Shown here piece after piece: positions 36,351 to 47,638 of a DNA stretch of 64,000 nt (within the stretch, counting starts at the first letter, position 1; every line of letters begins with the position of its first letter). Source of the DNA: Bifidobacterium aerophilum (GTDB lineage Bacteria; Actinomycetota; Actinomycetes; Actinomycetales; Bifidobacteriaceae); assembly GCF_010667685.1 (NCBI RefSeq), contig NZ_WHZW01000002.1:127900-191899 (forward strand), written 5' to 3'. Below the pieces are notes generated by a model. That model searched no databases, was not told the DNA's origin, and saw nothing but the letters and a program-made list of their open reading frames with translations. The position numbers and the translations under genes are program-made.

Positions 36351-39068
36351 ATGAGCGCGAGTCCTTCCATGCCGCAGACATCCGAAACCGGCCTCACCGA
36401 CGCCGAGGTCGCCGCACGCGTCGCCGACGGGCGCGCCAACACGGTGAAGACCTCCACGTCGCGGTCCGTGGCCGACATCGTACGAGCCAACGTGTTCACC
36501 CTGTTCAACGGCATCATCCTCGCCGCGATGGCGATGGTGCTCGCCACCGGCTCATGGAAGGACGCGGTCTTCGGCTTCGTCATCATCATCAACACCGGCA
36601 TCGGCATCGTCACCGAGCTTAAGGCCAAACGCACCCTCGACAAGCTGTCCATCCTCGTCGCCGCGGACTACATCGTCCGCCGTGGCGGGCGGGACGTCAC
36701 CGTCGCCCACGACGGGATCGTGCTCGACGACCTGCTGTGGCTGCGATCCGGCGACCAGGTGCCGGCCGACGCCACGGTCGTGGACACGTACGGGCTCGAA
36801 CTCGACGAGTCGATGCTCACCGGCGAATCGCGCACCGTGCGCAAGAAACCGGGCGACACCGCATACTCCGGGTCGACCGTCGTCTCCGGCATGGCACTGA
36901 CACGCGTCGTCGCGGTCGGCGAACACGGCTACGCTGCCACGCTCACCGCGCAGGCGAAGGTGTACAAGAAAACCGTGTCCGACCTCAACAAGGGCATCAA
37001 CACGATCCTCAAGTTCATGACGTTCCTCGTCGTGCCGCTGTGCGTGCTGCTCATCGTCTCGCAGATCGACGCGGTCGGCGGCTGGAACGCGGCCGTATCG
37101 ACCGGCGCATGGCGGCAGGCGGTCGTCTCCGCCGTGGCCGGCGTGGTCGGCATGATCCCCGAAGGACTCGTGCTGCTCACCTCGCTGAACTTCGCGATCG
37201 CCGCCATGCGCCTCGCCCGGCACGACACGCTCGTGCAGGAACTCGAATCGGTGGAGACGCTGGCCCGCGTGGACTGCCTGAACCTCGACAAGACCGGCAC
37301 CGTCACCGACGGCGGCATCGCATACGGACGATTGGAGATGCTGGACGGCAACGGCGACGAACACGCCGTGAAACAGGCATTGTACGACCTCGCGAACGAG
37401 GAGCAGCCGAACGGCACCGGACAGGCGGTGCTCGCCGGGCTGCGCGCGGAAGGATTCGCCGCCGGCACGGTCGCGGCACGCGTGCCGTTCTCGAGCGCGC
37501 GCAAATGGAGCTCGATCACCGACGATGCCGGCGCGACATGGATCATGGGCGCGCCGGAAGTATTGCTGAGCGCGCTCGACGGAGATTACGCGAGCGTGCT
37601 CGCACGGGTGAACGCGCTCGCCAAGGACGGCAACCGCGTGCTTATGATCGCGTGCGCGACCGCGAAGGATGAGATAGTCTCGGCCCCCTCGGCTGGGCTG
37701 AGCCGTGAAGAAAACGCCGGAGGCGTTTTTAGGCGAGGAGCGAACGACAGTGAGCCATATGACGTCGGGCAAAGCCCGTCCGTAATTGCGGGACGGGCTG
37801 TCAGCGAAGCTGACTGGGGGAGCGTCGGAAGGGATGACGTTGCTTCAGAGGTGGCCGGGTGTACGCTCCCTCAGTCACGGCCTACGGCCGTGCCAGCTCC
37901 CTCGGCCGAGGGAGCCGAGGAGATGATGGTGGTGAACGCGCAGGCCAGGCCGGTGGCGCTGGTGCTGTGCGCGGAACGGATCCGCGCCGACGCCGAAGCC
38001 ACGCTCGCATGGTTCTGCGAGCAGGGCGTGCGCTGCCGCATCATCTCCGGCGACAACCCCGTCACCGTCGGCGCGATCGCCGCCAAGGTCAGGCTCACCG
38101 GCGACCGCACGCCCGTCGCGATGGACGCGCGGCAACTGCCGGACGACCTCGACGAACTCGCCCGCACGCTCGACGGCGTCGACGTGCTCGGCCGCGTCCT
38201 GCCCGACCAGAAAAAAGCCATCGTCCAGGCCCTGCACCTGGGCGGGCACGTCGTCGCGATGACCGGCGACGGCGTCAACGACGCGCTCGCCATCAAGGAG
38301 GCCGACCTCGGCATCGCGATGGGCAACGCGGCGCCCGCCACCAAGGCCGTCGCCCAAGTGGTGCTCGTGGATTCGAAGTTCAGCCACCTGCCCGACGTGG
38401 TCGCGCGCGGCCGGCAGGTCATGGCCAACATGGAACGCGTCGCCAGCCTGTTCCTCGTCAAAACCGTGTATTCCGCGCTCATCTCGCTCGGCGTGGTGCT
38501 CACCGGTATCCCGTTCCCGTACCTGCCCCGGCACATCACGTACATCGGCGCATTGACGATCGGCGCGCCCGCGTTCATCCTCGCGCTCGCGCCCAACACG
38601 CGCCGCTACCTGCCCGGTTTCCTGAGGAGGGTCGTACGCTTCGCGCTGCCCGGCGGCACGGCGATCGCGTTGGCGGTGCTGTGCTCGTCGTGGATCCTGC
38701 CTCCGGTCATGGGCTGGAACGTGGCCGATGCGGCCGATCTGGCCGAACTGCGCGCCACGAACGCGATCATCGTGTTCGTGCTCGGCGTGCTGGTGCTCGC
38801 CCGCGTGGCCCGGCCGCTGAACTCGTGGCGCGGCGTCCTCGTCGCCGTGTTCGCCGCGGCCGGCGTGATCGGCATGCTGATCCCGTTCGTCGCGGACTTC
38901 TTCGCGCTCGAAGCGCCTTCCGGGCGCGAGGTCGTCGCCACCGGCGCCGCGCTGCTGATCGCCGCCGTGCTGTTCGCGTTGTGCCATCTGACCGCGGCGG
39001 CGGGGGAGCGGATTATCTCACATAGCAAGTCGACACGCCAGAGCCGCGGTAACATGCCGGTATTGTGA
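36351..39068 (+). CDS. P-type cation-transporting ATPase with an in-frame REP insertion
   Basis: Ion pump of 905 aa in the membrane. Motifs: TGES in the actuator domain, PEGL in helix 4 ([16 protein letters not shown]), phosphorylation Asp313 in DKTGT, and [19 protein letters not shown] near residue 640. Eight to ten helices are visible. PEGL in place of CPx argues against a heavy-metal pump; the family is E1-E2 type of unassigned ion, perhaps Ca or Mg. Residues about 444-523 are encoded by a REP-like repeat pair (37682-37919) with no stop, inserted near the end of the nucleotide-binding domain. The ion is not determinable here. Confidence 0.9.
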   Translation: MSASPSMPQTSETGLTDAEVAARVADGRANTVKTSTSRSVADIVRANVFTLFNGIILAAMAMVLATGSWKDAVFGFVIIINTGIGIVTELKAKRTLDKLSILVAADYIVRRGGRDVTVAHDGIVLDDLLWLRSGDQVPADATVVDTYGLELDESMLTGESRTVRKKPGDTAYSGSTVVSGMALTRVVAVGEHGYAATLTAQAKVYKKTVSDLNKGINTILKFMTFLVVPLCVLLIVSQIDAVGGWNAAVSTGAWRQAVVSAVAGVVGMIPEGLVLLTSLNFAIAAMRLARHDTLVQELESVETLARVDCLNLDKTGTVTDGGIAYGRLEMLDGNGDEHAVKQALYDLANEEQPNGTGQAVLAGLRAEGFAAGTVAARVPFSSARKWSSITDDAGATWIMGAPEVLLSALDGDYASVLARVNALAKDGNRVLMIACATAKDEIVSAPSAGLSREENAGGVFRRGANDSEPYDVGQSPSVIAGRAVSEADWGSVGRDDVASEVAGCTLPQSRPTAVPAPSAEGAEEMMVVNAQARPVALVLCAERIRADAEATLAWFCEQGVRCRIISGDNPVTVGAIAAKVRLTGDRTPVAMDARQLPDDLDELARTLDGVDVLGRVLPDQKKAIVQALHLGGHVVAMTGDGVNDALAIKEADLGIAMGNAAPATKAVAQVVLVDSKFSHLPDVVARGRQVMANMERVASLFLVKTVYSALISLGVVLTGIPFPYLPRHITYIGALTIGAPAFILALAPNTRRYLPGFLRRVVRFALPGGTAIALAVLCSSWILPPVMGWNVADAADLAELRATNAIIVFVLGVLVLARVARPLNSWRGVLVAVFAAAGVIGMLIPFVADFFALEAPSGREVVATGAALLIAAVLFALCHLTAAAGERIISHSKSTRQSRGNMPVL
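37682..37919. repeat. REP-like element inside the P-type ATPase gene
   Basis: Contains GGCCCCCTCGGCTGGG, AGCGAAGCTGACTGGGGGAG, CGCTCCCTCAGTCACGGCC and CCCTCGGCCGAGGGAGCC, i.e. two modules of the family seen between genes. Both are kept in one open frame, so the element is translated. The outer edges are approximate. Confidence 0.88.
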
Positions 39069-39123
39069 GGGGCAGATAATCGGCGTCGTTACCGATTACA
39101 GTCCTAAGAAGCCGGAGGAAAGC

Positions 39124-41823
<2,700 letters not shown>

Positions 41824-41851
41824 TTCCGCGGCCTGACGCCGACTCATGCGT

Positions 41852-41888
41852 CCGCCCGGCGGCCCGCATCCCGCGGGAAGCCGGGCGG
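41852..41888 (+). terminator. Possible terminator after aconitase
   Basis: CCGCCCGGC (41852-41860) pairs with GCCGGGCGG (41880-41888), enclosing a smaller CCCGC/GCGGG hairpin; only TCTCGT follows. The rest of the 41824-42092 gap is GC-rich with repeated TTCCGG motifs and holds no gene. Confidence 0.5.
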
Positions 41889-42079
41889 TCTCGTATCCGC
41901 AAGGTGTTCCGGGGTTCCGGCGTGCCGGTATTCCGGTCGCGCATCCGTCGCGCCATCCGCCGTATTCCGTGCCCCGAGCGTCGCCCCGCGACTTTGCGCG
42001 CCGTGAACGCAACGTGAACGCTTGGCGATCGGACGGAGACATCATCGCCGTGCGGTCCGCATGCCGGTACCATGTCCGC

Positions 42080-42085
42080 TATGAT
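42080..42085 (+). promoter_or_regulatory. Putative -10 box of the HAD hydrolase gene, leaderless
   Basis: TATGAT is followed by 7 bases and an ATG at 42093. The next in-frame ATG at 42114 has GGGAG close before it, so both starts are possible. Confidence 0.55.
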
Positions 42086-42092
42086 GGCGTGG

Positions 42093-42839
42093 ATGAACGA
42101 GACAGGGAGCGGCATGAGGGTCTTCGATTTCGACGGCACGATCTACGACGGCGAAAGCCTGTTCGACCTGTACCTGTTCAGCGCGCGGTACGATCCGAAG
42201 GTGTTCCGCCATATCGCGCCCGTGCTGCGCTACGCGATCAAATACAAGCTCGGCCGGGCCACGCTCGAACAGATGGAACGCGGCGTGGGCGACATCGCCC
42301 GCAAATACCTGCACGATCTCGCCCGGTCAAGGCGCGTGAACAAGTTGTGCGAAGACGCGGCGGACGCCCCGCACGGTCCCGGCGACGCGGCCGGCGGCGA
42401 TCTGGACGTCATCCTCGACGGCGTCGCGCACGACGTCGAAACCGGACGCATCGTCGCCGACCAGGCCGCGAACCGGCGATCCGACGGCCTTGAGGCGCTG
42501 GTGAGCCGTTTCTGGGACCGCAACATGCGCAAGATCAAGACGTGGTACGAGCCGCGGCCCGACGACGTGATCCTCACCGCGTCGTTCGACGTGACCGTGG
42601 GGGAGGCCTGCCGTCGGCTCGGCCTGCACAATCTCGTCGCGTCGACCATCGACCCGGGCACGCTGGAGGTCACGTACATCAACTTCAACACGAACAAGGT
42701 GGACCGTCTGCGCAAGCTGTTCGGCGACGACGTGACGGTCGACGAATTCTACACCGACAGCCGTTTCGACCAGCCGATGATCGACCTCGCGCGCCACGCG
42801 TACATGGTCAGGGGCGACAAGGTCACGCAGGTCAAATAG
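42093..42839 (+). CDS. HAD-superfamily (IB-like) hydrolase
   Basis: Likely phosphatase, 248 aa from 42093 or 241 from 42114. Motif I is VFDFDGTIYDGES with the nucleophile and acid Asp pair; motif II is the Ser/Thr in ILTASFDVTVG; motif III/IV are the late Lys in NKVDRLRKLFG and YTDSRFDQPMIDLA. The helical cap between motifs I and II (about 30-130) is typical of subfamily IB, which includes phosphoserine phosphatase (SerB). In place of the Gly/Asp-Ser-xx-Asp end it has TDSRFDQPM. An extra Asp/Ala-rich stretch (DAADAPHGPGDAAGG) lies in the cap. Substrate unknown. Confidence 0.82.
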   Translation: MNETGSGMRVFDFDGTIYDGESLFDLYLFSARYDPKVFRHIAPVLRYAIKYKLGRATLEQMERGVGDIARKYLHDLARSRRVNKLCEDAADAPHGPGDAAGGDLDVILDGVAHDVETGRIVADQAANRRSDGLEALVSRFWDRNMRKIKTWYEPRPDDVILTASFDVTVGEACRRLGLHNLVASTIDPGTLEVTYINFNTNKVDRLRKLFGDDVTVDEFYTDSRFDQPMIDLARHAYMVRGDKVTQVK

Positions 42840-42898
42840 GCGGGCCGGACAGGATGCGGGCCGCGCGGCCCGCATCCGCAACGAAAGGAAACAGGACC

Positions 42899-43711
42899 AT
42901 GGGAATGCCGCTCGATCTGTATGTGATCCGGCACGGCGAGTCGGAGGCGAACGTGATCATCAGCGCCGGCGACCGCGGCGACAACTCGCTGTACACGCAG
43001 GACAACGTCACCGTGCCCGACCGCTCGTGGCGTCTGACCGCCACCGGCCGCAAGCAGGCCGACTGCATCGGCCGCTGGCTCGTCGACCAGCAGCAGCTGT
43101 TCGACCGCTATCTCGTCTCCCCGTACGTGCGCACGCGCGAAACCGCCGCCACGATGGCGCTGCCGAAGGCGAAATGGGAGGAGAACCGCGTGCTGCGCGA
43201 ACGCTCGTGGGGCGAGATCAACACGGTCACCAAGGACGAGTTCCGCGACAACTACCCGCGCAACTGGATGTTCAAGAACACGGACCCGCTGTACTGGCGG
43301 CCGCCGGCAGGCGAGTCGATCGCCGACGTGGCCGAGAACCGCGTGCACAACCTGCTCACCTCGCTCGACCGCAAGTCCGACGCGCAATCGGTCGTGATGG
43401 TCAGCCACGGCGACCTCATGCTCGCGCTCATGCTCGTGCTTGAGGACCTGTCGGACGAGGAATTCATGCACCGCGCCGCCTCGGACGAATGGAAGATCAC
43501 GAACTGCACCTGCCTGCACTATTCGCGGCGCGACCCGTCCACCGGGCGCACGTACAAGCGGTTCCGCTGGGAGCAGACCGCACGGCCCGTGCTCAACGAG
43601 GAGAACGGCAAATGGGAGGTCCAGGTGACCGACTGGCGGTCGTTCAAGAAGCCGACGCTGTCGAACGGCGACCTCGTCGACGTGGTGCACGCCGTCGACC
43701 CGCACCTGTGA
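42899..43711 (+). CDS. Histidine phosphatase (phosphoglycerate mutase-like) protein
   Basis: Cytoplasmic protein of 270 aa. The catalytic histidine is in the RHGE motif (LYVIRHGESEANV), with Arg in VSPYVRTRETA, Glu/Trp in LRERSWGEIN and the second His in VMVSHGDLMLALML; all four elements of the active site are there. The C-terminal 70 residues (HYSRRDPSTGRTYKRFRWEQ onwards) are an added segment. It is a broad-acid-phosphatase or mutase-like enzyme; the substrate cannot be named. ATG at 42899 follows GAAAGGAAAC. It is 59 bases after the HAD gene and may be co-transcribed with it. Confidence 0.85.
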   Translation: MGMPLDLYVIRHGESEANVIISAGDRGDNSLYTQDNVTVPDRSWRLTATGRKQADCIGRWLVDQQQLFDRYLVSPYVRTRETAATMALPKAKWEENRVLRERSWGEINTVTKDEFRDNYPRNWMFKNTDPLYWRPPAGESIADVAENRVHNLLTSLDRKSDAQSVVMVSHGDLMLALMLVLEDLSDEEFMHRAASDEWKITNCTCLHYSRRDPSTGRTYKRFRWEQTARPVLNEENGKWEVQVTDWRSFKKPTLSNGDLVDVVHAVDPHL

Positions 43712-43778
43712 CATGTGACATGACGGTGCCCGGCGCGTCCGGCATCCCGCCCGAAACGTGAACGACCGGTGAACAGGC

Positions 43779-43822
43779 TACAATGGCTCACGATGCGCGG
43801 GCGCGCGATATGAGGCGCCCGC
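43779..43822 (+). promoter_or_regulatory. Putative promoter and leader hairpin of the uracil permease gene
   Basis: TACAAT at 43779-43784 is a good -10 box; no clear -35. Soon after, GCGGGCGC (43797-43804) pairs with GCGCCCGC (43815-43822), a leader hairpin ahead of the ribosome site. I see no PyrR binding loop. Confidence 0.45.
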
Positions 43823-43849
43823 TCCGGAGAGAACCGAAGGAGTTCATCT

Positions 43850-45139
43850 ATGAAGAACCTGTTCACCTGGTCGCTGCACGGCGACGGCAAGACGCTCGCC
43901 CCCGGCGAGGTCGTCGAACCCGACGAGCGCCTGACCTGGCCTCGCACCGTGGGCATCGGCGCGCAGCACGTCGTCGCCATGTTCGGCGCGACCTTCCTCG
44001 TGCCGATCCTCACCCACTTCGACCCGTCGACCACACTGTTCTTCACCGCGCTGTCGACCGCCCTGTTCCTGCTCATCAACAAGAACGTGCTGCCGAGCTA
44101 CCTCGGCTCGTCGTTCGGCTTCATCGCGCCGATCACCGCCGTCACCACCGCGAACAAGGGTCCCGCGGTCGCCAGCTTCGGCATCATGGTCACCGGCCTG
44201 CTGCTCGCGCTCGTCGGCGTGGCCGTCCACTATGCCGGCTCCAAATGGATCGACATCATCATGCCGCCGGTCGTCAACGGCGCGATCGTCGCGATCATCG
44301 GCTTCAACCTCGCGCCGAGCGTGTGGAACAACTTCAAGGCCGCGCCCGACACCGCGCTCGTCACCCTGGTCGCCGTGCTGCTCATCGCCGTGCTGTTCAA
44401 GGGCCTGACCGGCCGACTCAACATCCTGCTCGGCGTGATCGTCGGCTACCTGTACGCCTGCGCCCGCGGCCAGGTCGACTTCTCCGCCATCGGCAAGGCC
44501 GCTTGGATCGGCCTGCCGCACTTCCACACCCCGCAGGTCGACTTCTCCATCCTGCCGATGTTCCTGCCGGTCGTGCTCGTGCTCGTCGCCGAAAACGTCG
44601 GCCATGTCAAGTCCGTCGCCCAGATGACCGGCCGCGACTACGACGACCAGATGGGCACCGCCCTGTTCGCCGACGGCCTCGGCACCGCGATCGCCGGCTT
44701 CGGCGGCGGCTCCGGCACCACCACGTACGGCGAGAACATCGGCGTGATGGCCGCCACGAAGGTCTACTCGACCGCCGCCTACTGGTGCGCGGCCGGCTTC
44801 GCGCTGCTGCTGAGCCTGTGCCCGAAGTTCGGCGCGATCATCAACACCATCCCCGCCGGCGTGCTCGGCGGCGTGACCACCCTGCTTTACGGCATGATCG
44901 GCATGATGGGCATCCGCATCTGGGTCGAGAACAAGGTCAACTTCGACAAGCCGCTCAACATCATGGTCGCCGCGATCGTCATGATCATCGCCATCGGCCA
45001 GTTCGAGTTCGCGTTCAACGGCATCCAGTTCAACGGCATCGCCATCGGCACGATCGTGATCCTCGTCGCCTACCACGGCCTCAAGGCCATCGGCAAGGCC
45101 ACCGGCACCATCGACAAGGACGATCCGGACATCCTGTAA
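43850..45139 (+). CDS. uraA: Uracil permease, NCS2 (UraA) family
   Basis: Membrane symporter of 429 aa importing uracil. Twelve or more helices are seen, and the NCS2 signature is clear: AQHVVAMFGATFLVPI, ENVGHVKSV with the substrate-binding Glu, DGLGTAIAGFGGGSGTTTYGENIGVMA, and the two short half-helices of the UraA fold. The GTTTYGENIGV form is the uracil rather than the xanthine branch. The start at 43850 follows a GGAG-rich leader. A strong hairpin ends the gene. Confidence 0.94.
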   Translation: MKNLFTWSLHGDGKTLAPGEVVEPDERLTWPRTVGIGAQHVVAMFGATFLVPILTHFDPSTTLFFTALSTALFLLINKNVLPSYLGSSFGFIAPITAVTTANKGPAVASFGIMVTGLLLALVGVAVHYAGSKWIDIIMPPVVNGAIVAIIGFNLAPSVWNNFKAAPDTALVTLVAVLLIAVLFKGLTGRLNILLGVIVGYLYACARGQVDFSAIGKAAWIGLPHFHTPQVDFSILPMFLPVVLVLVAENVGHVKSVAQMTGRDYDDQMGTALFADGLGTAIAGFGGGSGTTTYGENIGVMAATKVYSTAAYWCAAGFALLLSLCPKFGAIINTIPAGVLGGVTTLLYGMIGMMGIRIWVENKVNFDKPLNIMVAAIVMIIAIGQFEFAFNGIQFNGIAIGTIVILVAYHGLKAIGKATGTIDKDDPDIL

Positions 45140-45164
45140 CCGGCACATCCTAGGCGCCACGGAT

Positions 45165-45197
45165 ATCAGGGCTCCCTCCACGCGAGGGAGCCCTGAT
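45165..45197 (+). terminator. Terminator after uraA
   Basis: ATCAGGGCTCCCTC (45165-45178), loop CACGC, GAGGGAGCCCTGAT (45184-45197): a 14-bp perfect stem lying between the convergent uraA and AraC-type genes, so it could act in both directions; only a short T content follows. Confidence 0.8.
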
Positions 45198-45263
45198 CGC
45201 ATATTGAGGCGGCCGAAGGCAACGGAGCCGATGGTCCGGCGGCCGGGAGCACTACCGGGAACG

Positions 45264-46190
45264 CTACGGCCGGGATCGGAATGCGCCGGGCGTGACGCCG
45301 ACCCGCTTGCGGAAGACATTCACGAAATAGCTCGCCGTGGAGAACCCGCACGCCCGCGCGATCTCCGTAATCGATCCGTTCGTCTCCCTGAGCAGCCGCC
45401 GGGCCTCTTCGACGCGGCGTTCGGTCAGATATTCGTTCGGCGTGCGGCCCACGTATTTACGGAACAGGATGCAGCACTGACTGCGGCTGACGCCTCCGGC
45501 CGCCGCGATATCGTCTAATCCGAGCGGATCGCGAAACCGATGCTGGATGAGACCGGTCATGCCCAACACGCTCATGCGGTTGCGTTGTTCGATGGACTCG
45601 TCCTCGTTCGGCCCATCGCCGCCGCTCGGCCGGAACCGGTCAAGCACCATGTCGCACAGCTCCATCGCCGCGGCCACCGCCGGCAGCGGCGACAGGGCGG
45701 CGTTGTTCTCCGCACCGCGCACCCCGCCTCCCGGAGCCAGCCTCACCACACGCTCGATGCCCATCAGCACGTCCCGTTGCCAGCCAACATCCGGCGTCAG
45801 CAGCAGGCAATCGTCCATATGCTGCGCGAACGCCCGCTCGCAACGGGCCGTCACCGTCGGCGTCAGATGTTCGAACAGCGACGGGCTGATCACCGCGCAC
45901 GAGAACCGCACATCCTGCCGCGTAGGGGAGAAGCCGTAGTGCAGCCGGCTTGAATTGACCACCACGCCCTCGCCGGGATGAAGCACCGTGACCCGGCCGT
46001 TGACGAAATGATGCAGGTCGCCGCTGATCACATGGATGAACTCAAGATCGCGGTGCCAGTGACACGGGCATCGGCAATCAGGAAAGATCGACAGCGGATC
46101 GCATCGCGCGTAGATCGGCAGTTCGGCGATGTTGTATTCGATTCGTTCCGACAGGTCGGAAAGCACGGTGATCCTTTTCGTTGGACGCAT
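45264..46190 (-). CDS. AraC-family transcriptional regulator
   Basis: DNA-binding regulator of 308 aa. The N-terminal cupin-like sensor domain (about 15-150) contains HWHRDLEFIHVISGDLHHFVNGRV and HPGEGVVVNSSRLHYG, probably a sugar-binding pocket. The C-terminal AraC domain (about 205-305) has both helix-turn-helix units: LGLDDIAAAGGVSRSQCCILFRKYVG and GSITEIARACGFSTASYFVNVFRKRVGVTPGAFR. The start at 46190 follows GAGGAAAGGG. The GH101 gene, whose promoter has an inverted repeat, is only 7 kb away, and control of glycan use is possible but unproven. Confidence 0.92.
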   Translation of the reverse strand: MRPTKRITVLSDLSERIEYNIAELPIYARCDPLSIFPDCRCPCHWHRDLEFIHVISGDLHHFVNGRVTVLHPGEGVVVNSSRLHYGFSPTRQDVRFSCAVISPSLFEHLTPTVTARCERAFAQHMDDCLLLTPDVGWQRDVLMGIERVVRLAPGGGVRGAENNAALSPLPAVAAAMELCDMVLDRFRPSGGDGPNEDESIEQRNRMSVLGMTGLIQHRFRDPLGLDDIAAAGGVSRSQCCILFRKYVGRTPNEYLTERRVEEARRLLRETNGSITEIARACGFSTASYFVNVFRKRVGVTPGAFRSRP

Positions 46191-46401
46191 GGCACCCTTT
46201 CCTCATCGCAATCTACTATTTTGATATTACCGTGTCGGGAAATGCAATCGTGACATCCGTGTCGGGACCTTTAAAAACCTATCATAAAAGCATCTTCCAG
46301 CTGCAGAGGAAGAACGCAACACCACAACCATCGAAGCGATGATATGGACGGTTCCGCCATATCGGGCATCTTCGATGCATATATCGCAAGGAGTGATCGA
46401 A
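46191..46401. other. Divergent gap with inverted repeat
   Basis: About 210 bases of lower GC content between the AraC gene and a small ORF. GATATGG (46341-46347) and CCATATC (46357-46363) form an inverted repeat that could be an operator for the AraC protein. GCATCTTCGATGC, a small hairpin, follows. Confidence 0.4.
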
Positions 46402-46581
46402 ATGCGTAGCCATGCACTGAAGAACAACGTCGCACTGTCTGCCCTGACCGTCGAAGCCAACCGTCTGTTCGACCGGTTCTTCGCCGCCTGCCGCACATGG
46501 GTGGCCCGCCAGCTCGCCCACCCGGACGAGGAGAACTGGTGGGCGATGTGGTATCCGAAGAACGCCACGCAGATCGCCTGA
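46402..46581 (+). CDS. Small hypothetical protein (59 aa)
   Basis: Short ORF with a good ribosome site (AAGGAGTGATCGAA) ahead of the ATG at 46402. The product MRSHALKNNVALSALTVEAN.. is helical and basic at first, with ANRLFDRFFAACRTWVARQL likely amphipathic, then HPDEENWWAMWYPKN with four Trp. It has no recognisable domain. The ribosome site, the inverted repeat upstream and the Trp-rich C-terminus suggest it is real, but it may be a chance frame. It lies between the AraC and SDR genes. Confidence 0.45.
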   Translation: MRSHALKNNVALSALTVEANRLFDRFFAACRTWVARQLAHPDEENWWAMWYPKNATQIA

Positions 46582-46730
46582 ACCGCCCGCGGGCGGGACG
46601 CGAGGCCAACCGCCTCCCGCGCCTCGCCCCCGCGCCGCCGGGCGAAACGCGGGTCTGACCGGTTCGATATGCTGACCGTGAACTTCGCCGCACGAGGCGG
46701 CGCCCACACGGGAACGCAAGGAGGCACACC

Positions 46731-47441
46731 ATGGCAGCATCGGACGGACGCAAAATCGCGATCGTCACCGGCAGCGCGCTGGGACTCGGCTACGAACTGA
46801 CCCGCCAGCTCATCGAGCGCGGCTGGATCGTCGCCGGCATCGACTTCAACGCCGAACGCCAGGCCGCGCTCGCCGACGAGTTTCCGGCCGACGTGTACCG
46901 CGGCTACGTCGGCGACGTGTCCGACGAGGCGTTCGTGCGTGAATCCGTGGCCGACATCGCCGCGCTCGGCCACATCGACCTGCTGATCAACAATGCCGGA
47001 CAGCCTTCGTTCAAGACGCCGACCGGCTACGTGGCCGCCGACGTCGACAAATGCCTCAAGGGATTGAAGGGCATGATCCTGTGGTCCGTCGAGACATTGA
47101 AGGCCGACGGCGAACACGACCTCAAGATCGCGAACGTGATGAGCACCGCCGCCACGCGCGGCAACGCCAACGAATCCGTGTACTGCGCGACCAAATGGGG
47201 CGAGAAAGGCTACACGCAGAGTCTCAAGGCCGCGTACAAGGGCACGAGCGTGAAGATCGTCGGCGTGTACCCGGGCGGCATCGACACCGCGTTCTACCGC
47301 GACAGCCACGACTACGTGTCCGAGGAGAAGCAGCACACGTTCATGAACCCCGCCGAACTGGCCGGGGTGATTCTGTTCAACCTCGTCAACGAGGCGAACC
47401 TGACCGTGTCGGACATCCTCATCGAACGCAACTACGTGTGA
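46731..47441 (+). CDS. Short-chain dehydrogenase/reductase
   Basis: NAD(P)-dependent oxidoreductase of 236 aa, classical SDR length. The cofactor motif is TGSALGLG (residues 14-21), NNAG follows at about 87, then the catalytic Ser in VMSTAATRG and the Tyr-Lys pair in SVYCATKWGEKG. After that is YPGGIDTAFY. Asp in GIDFNAER at the end of strand 2 suggests a preference for NAD. The substrate cannot be read from sequence. ATG at 46731 follows AAGGAGG. A two-way terminator separates it from the convergent GH101 gene. Confidence 0.9.
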   Translation: MAASDGRKIAIVTGSALGLGYELTRQLIERGWIVAGIDFNAERQAALADEFPADVYRGYVGDVSDEAFVRESVADIAALGHIDLLINNAGQPSFKTPTGYVAADVDKCLKGLKGMILWSVETLKADGEHDLKIANVMSTAATRGNANESVYCATKWGEKGYTQSLKAAYKGTSVKIVGVYPGGIDTAFYRDSHDYVSEEKQHTFMNPAELAGVILFNLVNEANLTVSDILIERNYV

Positions 47442-47512
47442 GCCGCACGGCTGTGCGTGCGATGCGCGCGCCGCGGACGACACGGCGCGCATACACGAAT
47501 GACGCGCATACG

Positions 47513-47570
47513 AAAAGGTCCGGAAGGGAATCCTGAACCGTGGTTCAGTCATTCTCTTCCGGACCTTTCC
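47513..47570. terminator. Bidirectional terminator between SDR and GH101 genes
   Basis: AAAGGTCCGGAAG and CTTCCGGACCTTT form the outer stem (47514-47567); CTGAACC/GGTTCAG makes an inner stem. Both flanks carry an A- or T-run, as expected for use from either side. Confidence 0.85.
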
Positions 47571-47638
47571 TTATATCCTTATGCGGGTCGCGGGACTGCC
47601 GCTCCCGCCGCAGAAGCGCCGGGAGCGACGGTCATCGC

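Noticed and set aside
37682..37919. A sequencing or assembly artefact in the P-type ATPase gene
   Set aside because: The frame is kept on both sides and the inserted sequence is a coherent repeat pair of the local family, so a true insertion is the simpler reading; reads across the junctions would settle it.
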